DNA of 11,360 nucleotides from Sulfuricella sp. Its GTDB lineage: Bacteria > Pseudomonadota > Gammaproteobacteria > Burkholderiales > Sulfuricellaceae. Position 1 is the stretch's first letter, and each line of letters opens with the position of its first letter. The stretch covers positions 1 through 11,360 of the forward strand of contig JAUYSN010000175.1 of the NCBI GenBank assembly GCA_030696235.1, in the 5' to 3' direction. Position numbers and translations under genes: made by a program. The notes below the pieces were generated by a model. The model was not told the origin of the DNA, did not search any database, and was given only the letters and a program-made list of their open reading frames with translations. Positions 1 to 7,881 of the stretch are shown one piece after another.

Positions 1-69
1 GAACGCATCGGTCGCGCCTTCATCGGCCAGATGGCGGGTTATTTTCGACGGCTGGCGGTTTTCATCTAA
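1..69 (+). CDS. C-terminal end of an unidentified protein (partial)
   Basis: Frame 1 is open from the first base to a TAA at 67-69 and encodes 22 residues ending FRRLAVFI. The stop lies 3 bases before the queG ATG on the same strand, so this is likely the 3' end of a gene co-transcribed with queG. The fragment is too short to assign to a family. It could be an accidental open frame, but the tight spacing to queG argues mildly for a real gene. Confidence 0.45.
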   Translation, partial: ERIGRAFIGQMAGYFRRLAVFI

Positions 70-72
70 ACT

Positions 73-1144
<1,072 letters not shown>

Positions 1145-1161
<17 letters not shown>

Positions 1162-1936
1162 TCAGAAATGCCAGGATATCGCGGATTTCTTCCGGCTTGA
1201 GGAGGTTCAGGACATCCTTGCTGGGATCCTTCATTTCCTCGTCGTGGATGCGCTCGCCCTTGATGAACTTGTCGACCTGGCGATTCAGGTAAATGGTGTA
1301 CTGACCGGAAAGCATCGGCATGCCACGCTTGCCCAAGCCCTTGCTGCCATGGCAGGAGGCGCACTCGTTCTTGTAGAGCTTGGCGCCGGCATCGACATCA
1401 CCCTCTGAGCGGGGAATGTTGAGCACTTTTTCCACGGCCAACAAACGGGTCAGGGCATCGTCGGTATCCTTGAACACCGGATAAGTGGTGTCGAGCTTGA
1501 TAGAGGCGAGATAGGCCGAGATATGCACAATGTCCTCATCGGGCAGCTCCCGCTCCAGAGTGTAGGGGAACATCGGCAAATTCATGCGCTTGCGCGCCTT
1601 GAACTTCTTCAGCTGGTCCATCAGGTATTCCACGTCCAGACCTGCCAGGCGCGGATACTCGCCCTTCTTCCCTCCCTGGCCGGAGTCGCCATGGCAGGCC
1701 GCGCACACGCCATTGATCTGGCGGCCGGTTTCCATGTCGGCCTTGAGGGCGGTAATGGCTGCTGTCATTTGGGTGGTATGCTTCTTAGAAGAAGGCGCCT
1801 GCTCTGACGCTTCAACCACCGCTTGCGGCTTGGCGGATTTTTTGGCTGCCGGCTTGTCGGCGGCGGGACTAAGCGCGGGCGCCAGCACCAGAGCCGCCAG
1901 CAGCAATAAATGATAATTTCTTGGTTTTACAGACAC
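1145..1936 (-). CDS. Periplasmic diheme cytochrome c (c4/c553-like)
   Basis: A secreted diheme c-type cytochrome, presumably a periplasmic electron carrier. I chose the GTG at 1936 because GGGAG (1946-1950) lies 9 bases upstream. The ATG at 1945 abuts that same sequence and would have no usable spacing. From this start the protein has 263 residues. A signal peptide with h-region HLLLLAALVLAPALSPA probably ends near residue 26, followed by a Lys/Ala/Ser-rich linker to about residue 60. Heme motif 1 is CAACH (78-82), with a candidate axial Met at M118 or M122. Heme motif 2 is CASCH (192-196), with a candidate axial Met at M235. Two tandem class I cytochrome domains match cytochrome c4 architecture. 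A perfect FNR-type box lies just upstream. The redox partner cannot be deduced: the neighbours are queG (convergent) and murI (divergent), not an oxidase. Confidence 0.9.
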
Positions 1937-1945
1937 TTGCCACAT

Positions 1946-1950
1946 CTCCC
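1946..1950 (-). promoter_or_regulatory. Ribosome binding site that selects the GTG start of the cytochrome
   Basis: GGGAG on the - strand lies 9 bases before the GTG at 1936 and directly against the ATG at 1945. The spacing favours the GTG, which also places the signal peptide at the very N-terminus. Confidence 0.6.
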
Positions 1951-1961
1951 AGCTAGATAAA

Positions 1962-1975
1962 TTGATCCAGATCAA
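1962..1975. promoter_or_regulatory. FNR/ANR/DNR-type binding site, perfect dyad
   Basis: TTGATCCAGATCAA is an exact match to the Crp-Fnr family consensus TTGAT-N4-ATCAA. It lies in the gap between the divergent cytochrome c and murI genes. Its centre is about 33 bases upstream of the cytochrome GTG and about 97 bases upstream of the murI ATG. On the - strand it would fall in the 16-bp spacer of a possible promoter, TTGCTA (1981-1976) and TATCTA (1959-1954), a position more typical of repression than of class II activation. That promoter guess is weak because it leaves almost no leader. Regulation of the cytochrome by oxygen or nitrogen oxides is the natural inference, but the direction of control is unclear. 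Confidence 0.7.
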
Positions 1976-2065
1976 TAGCAATTCTACGACAAAAGTGCTG
2001 ATTGCGCACCTTGACCATAACCGGCCGAACACTCAGAATAGCGGCCTGCTCATGTTAAAAATCCT

Positions 2066-2875
2066 ATGATGAATCCGAATTCCAGCAATGCCATCGGCGT
2101 TTTCGACTCCGGCGTAGGCGGCCTCACCGTAGTGCGAGCCCTGATGGAGCGCCTGCCGTTCGAGAATATCGTCTATTTCGGCGACACCGCGCGCGTACCC
2201 TACGGCGTGAAATCGGTCGAAACCATTGCCCATTACACCACCCAGATCGCAGAATTCCTGCTCGCCAAAGAGGTCAAGCTGCTGGTCGTTGCCTGCAACA
2301 CCATGGCAGCGGTGGCCTCGCAGGTGGTAAAGGATCTTTCCCCGGTGCCGGTACTGGACGTGATCGACGCCGGCGCGCTCGGCGCCATCGCCGCCTCGAC
2401 GAAAAAACGGGCGGGCGTGATCGGCACCCCCACCACCATCAACAGCAACGCCTATGCCCGCGCCATCCACCAGTACGAGCCAGAGGTGCGGATTTTCTCC
2501 CAGGCCTGCCCGCTGTTCGTGCCGCTGGTAGAGGAAGGCTGGCTGGATCACCCGGTCACGCGGCTGACCGCGCAGGAATACCTCAAGCCGGTGCTGGCGC
2601 AGGACATCGACACCCTGGTGCTGGGCTGCACCCATTACCCCCTGCTCAAGCCGCTACTGCAGGATGTAGTGGGGCCAGGTGTAAGGCTAGTGGATTCGGC
2701 CGAGGCGATGGCGGAGGAAACCGCTGCACTGCTCAACGAAATGAACCTGTCCAATCCGCAGCGCACACCACCGCGCTACGAATTTTACGTCACCGACGTA
2801 CCGCTCCGGTTCCAGACCATCGGCGAGCGCTTCCTTGGGCGCACGTTGTCCAATGTGCACGTGGTGAAATGGTAG
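2066..2875 (+). CDS. murI: Glutamate racemase MurI
   Basis: A cytoplasmic cofactor-independent racemase that converts L-glutamate to D-glutamate for peptidoglycan. The 269-residue product has normal family length. Visible signatures are FDSGVGG (D14, S15), YFGDTARVPYG (residues 37-47), the first catalytic cysteine in ACNTM (C77), and the second in GCTHYPLL (C188, H190). Two adjacent ATG codons (2066 and 2069) are possible starts. No clear Shine-Dalgarno precedes them, so the exact choice is open by one codon. The gene is divergent from the cytochrome. It ends at 2875 immediately next to the stop of the convergent HD-GYP gene (2876), with no intergenic base and no room for a separate terminator. 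Confidence 0.97.
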   Translation: MMNPNSSNAIGVFDSGVGGLTVVRALMERLPFENIVYFGDTARVPYGVKSVETIAHYTTQIAEFLLAKEVKLLVVACNTMAAVASQVVKDLSPVPVLDVIDAGALGAIAASTKKRAGVIGTPTTINSNAYARAIHQYEPEVRIFSQACPLFVPLVEEGWLDHPVTRLTAQEYLKPVLAQDIDTLVLGCTHYPLLKPLLQDVVGPGVRLVDSAEAMAEETAALLNEMNLSNPQRTPPRYEFYVTDVPLRFQTIGERFLGRTLSNVHVVKW

Positions 2876-4315
2876 TTACGAGAACTCGTAGCCCTTCCCG
2901 AACAACCCCAGGCATACATCCACCACCGCGGCGTCGTACAGCCTGCCGCGGTTCACCCTGATCTCCGCCAGCGCCTTCTCGGTGCCGAGTCCCGGCCGAT
3001 AGGGGCGATACGAGGCCATCGATTCGACCACGTCGGCCACGCACATGATGCGTGCGCCGAGCATGATCTCGTCGCCCTTCAGCCCGCGTGGGTAGCCGCT
3101 GCCGTCCAGATGCTCGTGGTGCTGGTACACCATCTGCGCCACCGGCCAGGGGAATTCGATATTTTTCAGGATGTCGTCGCCAACCTGGACATGGACCTTG
3201 ATCACGGCGTATTCGATCTCCCCCAGCTTGCCGGGAAAGCTCAGGATCTCGGCGGGGATGTGAATTTTGCCGATGTCGTGGATGGTGGCGGCAAGGTAAA
3301 TGCCGTGGACTTCCTCCTCCGGCAGGCGCATTTCCTCGGCGATGCGCTGGGCGAGGCCGGCGACGCGGCGCTGGTGGCCGGCGGTGTAGGGGTCGCGCAT
3401 CTCGATGGTGCTGGCAATTGCCTGGACGGTCTCCTCCATGCTGTTTTCCAGCTGCTCCAGGCTGCGTTTGCGCTCGGCTTCGAGCCGCTCGCGCTCGGTG
3501 ATGTCCTGGGCGGCGCCGTCCCACGCCACGCTGCCATCCTCCTGCACGCTCGGCATGGCGTTGAGCAGGATATGCCTGACCCCGCCCGTCCGGTCGAGCC
3601 AGCGAAAGGCCTGGTTCAGGCGCACCGCACCCGCCTCGCAGCGGGCCAGCGCCGCCTCGTAGGCTTGCCGGTCCTCGACGTGAAAACCGCCGCTGAACGC
3701 CGCCGCGTCGGCCAGCAGTTCGTCCGGCGGCAGCCCCAGCACGTCGCCGGAGCCTTTGCTGACATAGGTGAAGCGGGCCTTGCCGTCCGGGTAGCGCAGC
3801 ATCTGGTAGAGCATTTCCGGCACGTTGTCCGCCATGCTGATAAAACGGTGCTCCGAGGCAATGCGCGCAAGCGTGGTGTCGAACAGGCCCGCCACGGCGA
3901 GATAGACATTGAGCAGCTCCCTGGACAAGGGCGCGTCGGTGCGGTGCCCCACCAGCATCACGGTTGCGGTGCGGCGGCCCTCGGTCAAGGGCAGGAAGGC
4001 CATCGAACAGGGCTGCGGCAGATCCAGCGTTTCGGTTGCCAAAAAACCATTTTCCAGCACCTGGTTAATGGTTTTCCCGGCAGCCTCGACCAGACGGGGG
4101 CAAAGGCTGGCGTCGGCCGGACTGCAGAAATGGACGATGATCCTGCCATCCGGGCGTCGTCCGGCGAAAGCGACGATGTCCGCGCCGAAAAAGCGGGTCA
4201 CCACCTTGCCCAGCTCGGCCCAGATATCCCGGTCGCTGGTGAGACCCGCCAGATATTGTGCCGTCTTGATCACGGCATCGAAATGTGGGTTTTGCCCGGT
4301 AAACGCTTCGTTCAT
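2876..4315 (-). CDS. GAF-PAS-HD-GYP protein, predicted cyclic-di-GMP phosphodiesterase
   Basis: The 479-residue soluble protein has no membrane segment. An N-terminal GAF-like sensor domain (about residues 20-150) precedes a PAS domain (about 155-272, closing on WDGAAQDITERERLEAER), a short coiled-coil linker (272-298) and an HD-GYP domain (about 298-475). The catalytic elements are intact: H314 in TAGHQRRV, HD at 346-347 in IHDIGKI, HHE at 399-401, DGSGYP at 404-409, and VADVVESMASYRPYRP. It should therefore hydrolyse c-di-GMP. The start is the ATG at 4315, which overlaps the stop of the RACo-like gene as TGATG, with GGAGG (4320-4324) 4 bases upstream. It is thus translationally coupled as the last gene of the corrinoid operon. 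The GAF/PAS ligand is unknown. The reading frame stays open far upstream (to 5557), but that stretch is a shadow of the neighbouring gene. Confidence 0.92.
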   Translation of the reverse strand: MNEAFTGQNPHFDAVIKTAQYLAGLTSDRDIWAELGKVVTRFFGADIVAFAGRRPDGRIIVHFCSPADASLCPRLVEAAGKTINQVLENGFLATETLDLPQPCSMAFLPLTEGRRTATVMLVGHRTDAPLSRELLNVYLAVAGLFDTTLARIASEHRFISMADNVPEMLYQMLRYPDGKARFTYVSKGSGDVLGLPPDELLADAAAFSGGFHVEDRQAYEAALARCEAGAVRLNQAFRWLDRTGGVRHILLNAMPSVQEDGSVAWDGAAQDITERERLEAERKRSLEQLENSMEETVQAIASTIEMRDPYTAGHQRRVAGLAQRIAEEMRLPEEEVHGIYLAATIHDIGKIHIPAEILSFPGKLGEIEYAVIKVHVQVGDDILKNIEFPWPVAQMVYQHHEHLDGSGYPRGLKGDEIMLGARIMCVADVVESMASYRPYRPGLGTEKALAEIRVNRGRLYDAAVVDVCLGLFGKGYEFS

Positions 4316-5919
4316 CAGGCCTCCCGCAACGGCTGAAGATACAGATTTTCGAAAAATTCCCGGTCGAAATCGGGATGGCTCGCCAGGTTGACGAGCCGGG
4401 CGCGGCTGCGCAACGCCTTCAGCCGCTCCGCCGCCAGCGACGACAGCATGACGTCGCAGCAGCCGGCGAGGGCGGTGTTGCCGGCAAGCTCGACCGTTTC
4501 CGGCGGCACCGGCGGCAGCAGCCCGATCGCCTGGGCGTTGCCTACATCCAGATAGCGGCCGAATGCCCCGCCCACGCAGACCCGGCGCAAGTCCTTCAGG
4601 CCCACCCCAGCATGGCCGCACAGCGCCCGGATGCCGACCCCGACGGCCGCCTTGGCGCGCTGCATCAGGTCCACATCGCCCTTGGTCAGGGTCAGCTCTG
4701 TTCCGCCCGCGCTGAAAGTGTACCCCGTTTCGCCGCCGGCGAACTTGCCGGTGCTGGTCAACCTGCCGGAACCGAGCAGGCACGCGACCAGATCCACCAG
4801 GCCCGACCCGCACACCCCCCGAGCATGGTCGTCGCCGATGATCTGGCAAGCCACGCCCCCTGCCGCATCCAGCCTCACCCGGAACACCGCACCGGCTTCC
4901 GCCGGCGCGCCGCAGCTGATGCCGCTGCTTTCGAAGGCCGGGCCGCCCGCGGAAGCGGTCACCCACAGCGCTTCGCCGCTCCACAGCGCGATTTCCGAAT
5001 TGGTGCCGAAATCGATGAACAGCGCCGGCGCCGTCCCCTCGGCAAAGCGCGTGGACACCAGCCCCGCCAGCAGGTCGGAGCCGACGAACCCGGCCAGCGG
5101 GGCGACCACGTCGACCTCGGCCACCGGGTTGATCTCCCACTCCGCCACCCAGCCCGAAGTTTCCAGGGGCGTGCAATCCACCGGCCGCGTCCAGTAATCC
5201 GGCTGCAGCAGCAGCCCGAAATTGCGGCCGGAAAGCAGGGCCAGCATCGCCGTATTGCCGACCACCGTGACATTGACGATGCGGCGCGGATCGAAGCCCT
5301 CGCGCGTAGCAATGTCGAGCAGCGCCTCGCCGATCGCCGCCACCGCCAGCCGGCTCATTTCCCGCGCCGAGTCGGGCGATTCTGCCGCCGCCGCGAGGCG
5401 GGTGATGACGTCGGCGCCGAAATTCTGCTGCGGGTTGCGCCCCCAGCGATCCGCCAGCCAGCGGCCCCTGACCAGATCGAACAGCGACAGGCACACATGC
5501 GTGGTACCCAAATCCACCGCCACGCCGCACGGATGCCTGACCCCCGGCGGTAGCCACCTCCCCTCCTCCGCCTGTTCGCGAAGAATATGCAGCAAAGCCG
5601 TATCCTGCGACGATTTCCAGTTCGACGGCGGCGCGGGGTTGAGGATTTCGACTTGCATGTCGTGGCGCGGACTGACCTGGCAGGCCAGCCGCACGCCTTG
5701 GGAAAGCTGCGCCAGGGTAAGGTGCAGGCGCTCGTTCTGCGTCGGCTCCCCGGTTTCAGTTCCAGCCACGCGCACCCGGCACAGACCGCACGCGCCGATG
5801 CCGCGGCAGCCGGAGCGGACGCGGAAATCGGTCGCATCCAGAACGTCGCGGACCGACGTGCCGGGTTCGAAAGGAATGCGGTGGGTCTCGCCGTCGATGC
5901 CGAGGATCAGCTCCGGCAT
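4315..5919 (-). CDS. [2Fe-2S]-ASKHA reductive activator of corrinoid proteins (RACo/RACE-like)
   Basis: Proteins of this family use ATP to push an electron from an iron-sulfur cluster onto oxidised Co(II) corrinoid, returning it to the active Co(I) state. The 534-residue sequence has an N-terminal plant-type ferredoxin domain (1 to about 93) with C38-x5-C44-x2-C47 (CRGIGACGLC) and C80 (RLACQV). A linker follows, then an ASKHA ATPase-fold region from about 130. Phosphate-binding-like motifs are VAVDLGTT (133-140), FIDFGTNSE (301-309) and RGVCGSGLVD (367-376); CVGGAFGRYLD (448-458) lies near the C-terminus. The single [2Fe-2S] type resembles RACo rather than RamA, which carries 4Fe-4S clusters. 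The ATG at 5919 has GGGAGGG (5926-5932) 6 bases upstream. It lies 3 bp after the UroD-like gene and directly downstream of the corrinoid protein it presumably services. The substrate pathway is not fixed by this gene. Confidence 0.9.
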   Translation of the reverse strand: MPELILGIDGETHRIPFEPGTSVRDVLDATDFRVRSGCRGIGACGLCRVRVAGTETGEPTQNERLHLTLAQLSQGVRLACQVSPRHDMQVEILNPAPPSNWKSSQDTALLHILREQAEEGRWLPPGVRHPCGVAVDLGTTHVCLSLFDLVRGRWLADRWGRNPQQNFGADVITRLAAAAESPDSAREMSRLAVAAIGEALLDIATREGFDPRRIVNVTVVGNTAMLALLSGRNFGLLLQPDYWTRPVDCTPLETSGWVAEWEINPVAEVDVVAPLAGFVGSDLLAGLVSTRFAEGTAPALFIDFGTNSEIALWSGEALWVTASAGGPAFESSGISCGAPAEAGAVFRVRLDAAGGVACQIIGDDHARGVCGSGLVDLVACLLGSGRLTSTGKFAGGETGYTFSAGGTELTLTKGDVDLMQRAKAAVGVGIRALCGHAGVGLKDLRRVCVGGAFGRYLDVGNAQAIGLLPPVPPETVELAGNTALAGCCDVMLSSLAAERLKALRSRARLVNLASHPDFDREFFENLYLQPLREA

Positions 5920-5922
5920 GAA

Positions 5923-6933
5923 TCACCCTCCCCGGCATGCCGCCACCATGGCGGCGATGTTTTCCGGCTTTGCCTCGGACGGAATTTCACAGCCGGAGGA
6001 AAGCAGGAAACCGCCCCGGTCGGCGAATGCCGAGACCAGCCGGGAAGCGGCGGTGGCCACTTCGTCCGGCGACGCCTCGACGAAGAGCAGCGATTTCATG
6101 TTGCCGTCGAGACAGGTGCGGGGGAGCAGCTGCTGCGCCCGCAGCGGCTCGACATAGTAGTCGAAGTTGGCGATATCCGCCCCCGCCTCGGGGTAATAGG
6201 GCAAGGTGGTTTCGGTCGGCCCGGCGATGTTGAGCCAGTTGGCCAGCGCCCCGGCCTGCCGGAAGGCGGCGAAGACTCGCTGCAGCCTGGGCAGCAGCAG
6301 CTCGCGGAAAAACTGCGGCGGCACCACCGCCGGCGAGGCGGAGGGATCGAACACGATGGGCAGATGGGCGCCCGCCTCGATCTGGGCGATGCCGTAGCGG
6401 ATGACGACCGCGGCAGAAAAATCGAGGATTTTTTCGAACCGCGCCGGATCGTCCGCCGCCAGGTAAAGTGCGGTTTCGATGCCGAGCAGCTGGGTCGCCA
6501 GGGTCATCGGCCCGGCCACGCAGCCGGCCACTAGCACCGTGTCGTCCAGCTCGCGGCGCAGGATTCCCGCCGCCCGCAGCAGCTCCGGCATGCGCCCGGC
6601 AACGGCGGGGTCGGGTACGGCCAGCGCCGACACGTCGCCGGCGGGCGCGAGCACATAGGAAGCCACGTCAGGATACTGGTTTTGGCGGTATTGCAGAACG
6701 GAGCCGACCGCCTCGGTCTCGACGCACAAATCCATGAAGGCGAACACGATGTCGTGTCCATAGTACTTCAGGGCCTCGATCTGGCAGCGCGCGAGCAAGC
6801 CGCCGTCGCGCAGGTAATCCCCCAGCGCCACGCCGGCCAGCGCGGCGGCGTGGCCGAACAGCTGCGGCACCGCTGGGGTGCGGTCGACCGGAGCAAAAGA
6901 AATCGCGGCCTTGATCCGTTCCAGGCTGTTCAT
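5923..6933 (-). CDS. UroD/MtaA-like methyltransferase-family protein with altered zinc site
   Basis: A TIM-barrel protein of the uroporphyrinogen-decarboxylase superfamily, 336 residues. Context and motifs place it with the MtaA/CmuA-type corrinoid methyltransferases rather than HemE; the HemE N-terminal RQAGRY motif is absent. Family-like stretches are the N-terminal MNSLERIKAAISFAPVDRTP, VAGPMTLATQLLG (139-151), FDPSASPAVV (195-204) and the C-terminal LLSSGCEIPSEAKPENI (310-326). MtaA enzymes bind zinc through H-x-C plus a later Cys. Here the late Cys is present (C315), but the H-x-C position reads LNIAG, that is N235 and A237. Zinc-thiolate chemistry as in MtaA is therefore doubtful. The ATG at 6933 overlaps the corrinoid-protein stop by ATGA, with GGGGGGAG just upstream. 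It may transfer methyl to or from the co-encoded corrinoid protein; the partner substrate is unknown. Confidence 0.85.
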   Translation of the reverse strand: MNSLERIKAAISFAPVDRTPAVPQLFGHAAALAGVALGDYLRDGGLLARCQIEALKYYGHDIVFAFMDLCVETEAVGSVLQYRQNQYPDVASYVLAPAGDVSALAVPDPAVAGRMPELLRAAGILRRELDDTVLVAGCVAGPMTLATQLLGIETALYLAADDPARFEKILDFSAAVVIRYGIAQIEAGAHLPIVFDPSASPAVVPPQFFRELLLPRLQRVFAAFRQAGALANWLNIAGPTETTLPYYPEAGADIANFDYYVEPLRAQQLLPRTCLDGNMKSLLFVEASPDEVATAASRLVSAFADRGGFLLSSGCEIPSEAKPENIAAMVAACRGG

Positions 6934-7571
6934 ATCTCCCCCCGCACCAGTCGATCCAGGTAGCGCGCCCCGTCGAACGCCGTTTCCGCCACGTAATCCA
7001 CGTTCAGCGCCTCGGCCGAGGACTGCTTCAGCGCGGCGCCGCCCGCCACCACCCTGATGCCGCCCAGGCCGCGCTTGTCCAGCGCGGGCCTGACCTTGCG
7101 CACCTGCGGAATGACCGGCGTGATCAGGCCGCTCACCAGCACGGCATGGGCGTGCTCGCGCTCGGCCGCGTTCACCAGGGTTTCCACCGGGCAGTCCTTG
7201 CCCAGATCGACCACCCGGTAACCCTTGCCGATCAGCACCATCTTGGCGATGTTCTTGCCCAAGTCGTGGACATCGCCTTCCAGCGTGGCGATGACGAAGG
7301 TATCGCGGCCCTGTTCCGGCGGCACCCCCTCGGGGTAGAGCTCGTTCACCACGGCGGACACCGCGCGCCCGACCAGCATGATTTCGAGCAGGTTGAAGCT
7401 TTCCACGGTGCACTTGTCGTCGAGCCGCTGCATCGCCGCTTCCAGCCCTTCCGTCACGATCCGCTCCGGCGCCATGCCCATGTGACGCAAACGCCTTGCC
7501 TCAGCGAGCGCCGCGGTGTGATCCCCTTCCAGCAGGGTCTCTACCAGCCGTTTCATTTCCGCATCGGTCAT
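6930..7571 (-). CDS. Corrinoid (B12-binding) methyl-carrier protein
   Basis: A cobamide-carrying methyl shuttle of the MtaC/MtbC/MttC type, 213 residues, the typical length. An N-terminal helical cap domain (about 1-85) contains GLEAAMQRLDDK and VESFNLLEIMLVGRA. The Rossmann-like B12-binding domain (about 90-213) carries EGDVHDLGKN, where H102 in D-x-H-x-x-G is the expected lower axial cobalt ligand. The supporting cobamide-pocket motifs are LVSGLIT (145-151; S147) and VAGGAAL (175-181). The ATG at 7571 is preceded by an in-frame TGA at about 7605 and by no clear Shine-Dalgarno; M6 (7556) is an alternative start. It is the first gene of the four-gene operon and overlaps the next gene by ATGA. 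The enzyme that loads the methyl group is not encoded in the window. Confidence 0.93.
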   Translation of the reverse strand: MTDAEMKRLVETLLEGDHTAALAEARRLRHMGMAPERIVTEGLEAAMQRLDDKCTVESFNLLEIMLVGRAVSAVVNELYPEGVPPEQGRDTFVIATLEGDVHDLGKNIAKMVLIGKGYRVVDLGKDCPVETLVNAAEREHAHAVLVSGLITPVIPQVRKVRPALDKRGLGGIRVVAGGAALKQSSAEALNVDYVAETAFDGARYLDRLVRGEI

Positions 7572-7582
7572 GACAAGTGTAT

Positions 7583-7600
7583 CAACGCTATCGCAACGCT
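7583..7600. repeat. Direct repeat of CAACGCT, 11-bp period, upstream of the corrinoid operon
   Basis: CAACGCT occurs at 7583-7589 and again at 7594-7600, a centre-to-centre distance of 11 bp, about one helical turn. It lies 12-29 bases upstream of the corrinoid-protein ATG, between the possible -10 and the start codon. It could be a regulator site. No known family consensus is recognised. Confidence 0.4.
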
Positions 7601-7633
7601 TTCATTGTAGCGCCTGGAGCGGCGGTCAATGAA
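7601..7633. promoter_or_regulatory. Possible promoter of the corrinoid operon within an inverted repeat
   Basis: TTCATTG (7601-7607) and CAATGAA (7627-7633) form a perfect 7-bp dyad separated by 19 bp. On the - strand the arms contain TTGACC (7629-7624) and TACAAT (7609-7604), good -35-like and -10-like hexamers but only 14 bp apart, which is too short for an ordinary sigma-70 promoter. An A/T-rich stretch lies upstream of the -35. The dyad could be an operator that flanks the promoter. This is a sequence impression only. Confidence 0.35.
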
Positions 7634-7726
7634 AAAATGAGAAAGACGGTGGGGCGCTATCCGACGTGCAGTGGTGAAATGGCAGGGTAGCGGGTTGAAC
7701 ATAGCCACATCATTCTGCCCCTTCCC

Positions 7727-7837
7727 ATCATTCCCGCAAAGACCCGAAGGGCACAAGAGCGGAAATCCAGTAACATACCGGATTCCGGGTCGGGCGCTCT
7801 GAGCGCCCTTGCCCGAAATGACATAGCCGGGTTAATA
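7727..7837. repeat. Intergenic palindromic (REP/MITE-like) element, long copy
   Basis: The element starts near ATCATTCCCGCAAA and closes on GAAATGACA, so its ends are inverted (TCATT...AATGA). It contains a strong hairpin, GGGCGCTC-T-GAGCGCCC (7792-7808), and a weaker inner dyad around ATCCAGTA/TACCGGAT. The right end (7817-7837) matches 8992-9012 with one mismatch over 21 bases. No coding capacity is visible. It lies in the 310-bp gap between the diguanylate cyclase and the corrinoid operon; no U-run follows the hairpin, so it is not a standard terminator. Outside this element and the promoter-like motifs, I see nothing else in the gap. Confidence 0.6.
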
Positions 7838-7881
7838 AACGACGTTGGGGCTGCAGACTTCTCCCAGCATGAATCCGGTTC

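Noticed and set aside
3110..4336. Long + strand open frames opposite the HD-GYP and RACo-like genes (also 4375-5553 and 5587-6534)
   Set aside because: High-GC antisense shadows without ribosome sites or recognisable motifs; the - strand genes carry full domain signatures.
4316..5557. Upstream extension of the HD-GYP reading frame to an 893-residue protein
   Set aside because: The extra stretch lies opposite a different frame of the RACo-like gene, is Gly/Arg/Ala low-complexity in character and has no domain signature. The TGATG start with GGAGG at 4315 is clear.
5923..6933. Assignment as HemE uroporphyrinogen decarboxylase
   Set aside because: The HemE N-terminal substrate motif is absent, and the operon context is corrinoid methyl transfer, not heme synthesis.
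6934..7413. Upstream extension of the UroD-like frame to a 496-residue protein
   Set aside because: It overlaps the corrinoid-protein gene in another frame, and the extension is shadow-like sequence. The ATG at 6933 has a ribosome site and an ATGA overlap.
7568..7756. 62-codon - strand open frame in the gap upstream of the corrinoid operon
   Set aside because: It includes part of the palindromic repeat, overlaps the promoter-like motifs and has no plausible ribosome site or protein pattern.
7792..7808. GGGCGCTC/GAGCGCCC hairpin as a rho-independent terminator of the cyclase gene
   Set aside because: The stem is strong, but no U-run follows on either strand and it is internal to the repeat element.
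7572..7881. Possible cobalamin riboswitch upstream of the corrinoid operon
   Set aside because: I looked for a B12-box-like sequence and the expected long structured leader and found neither.
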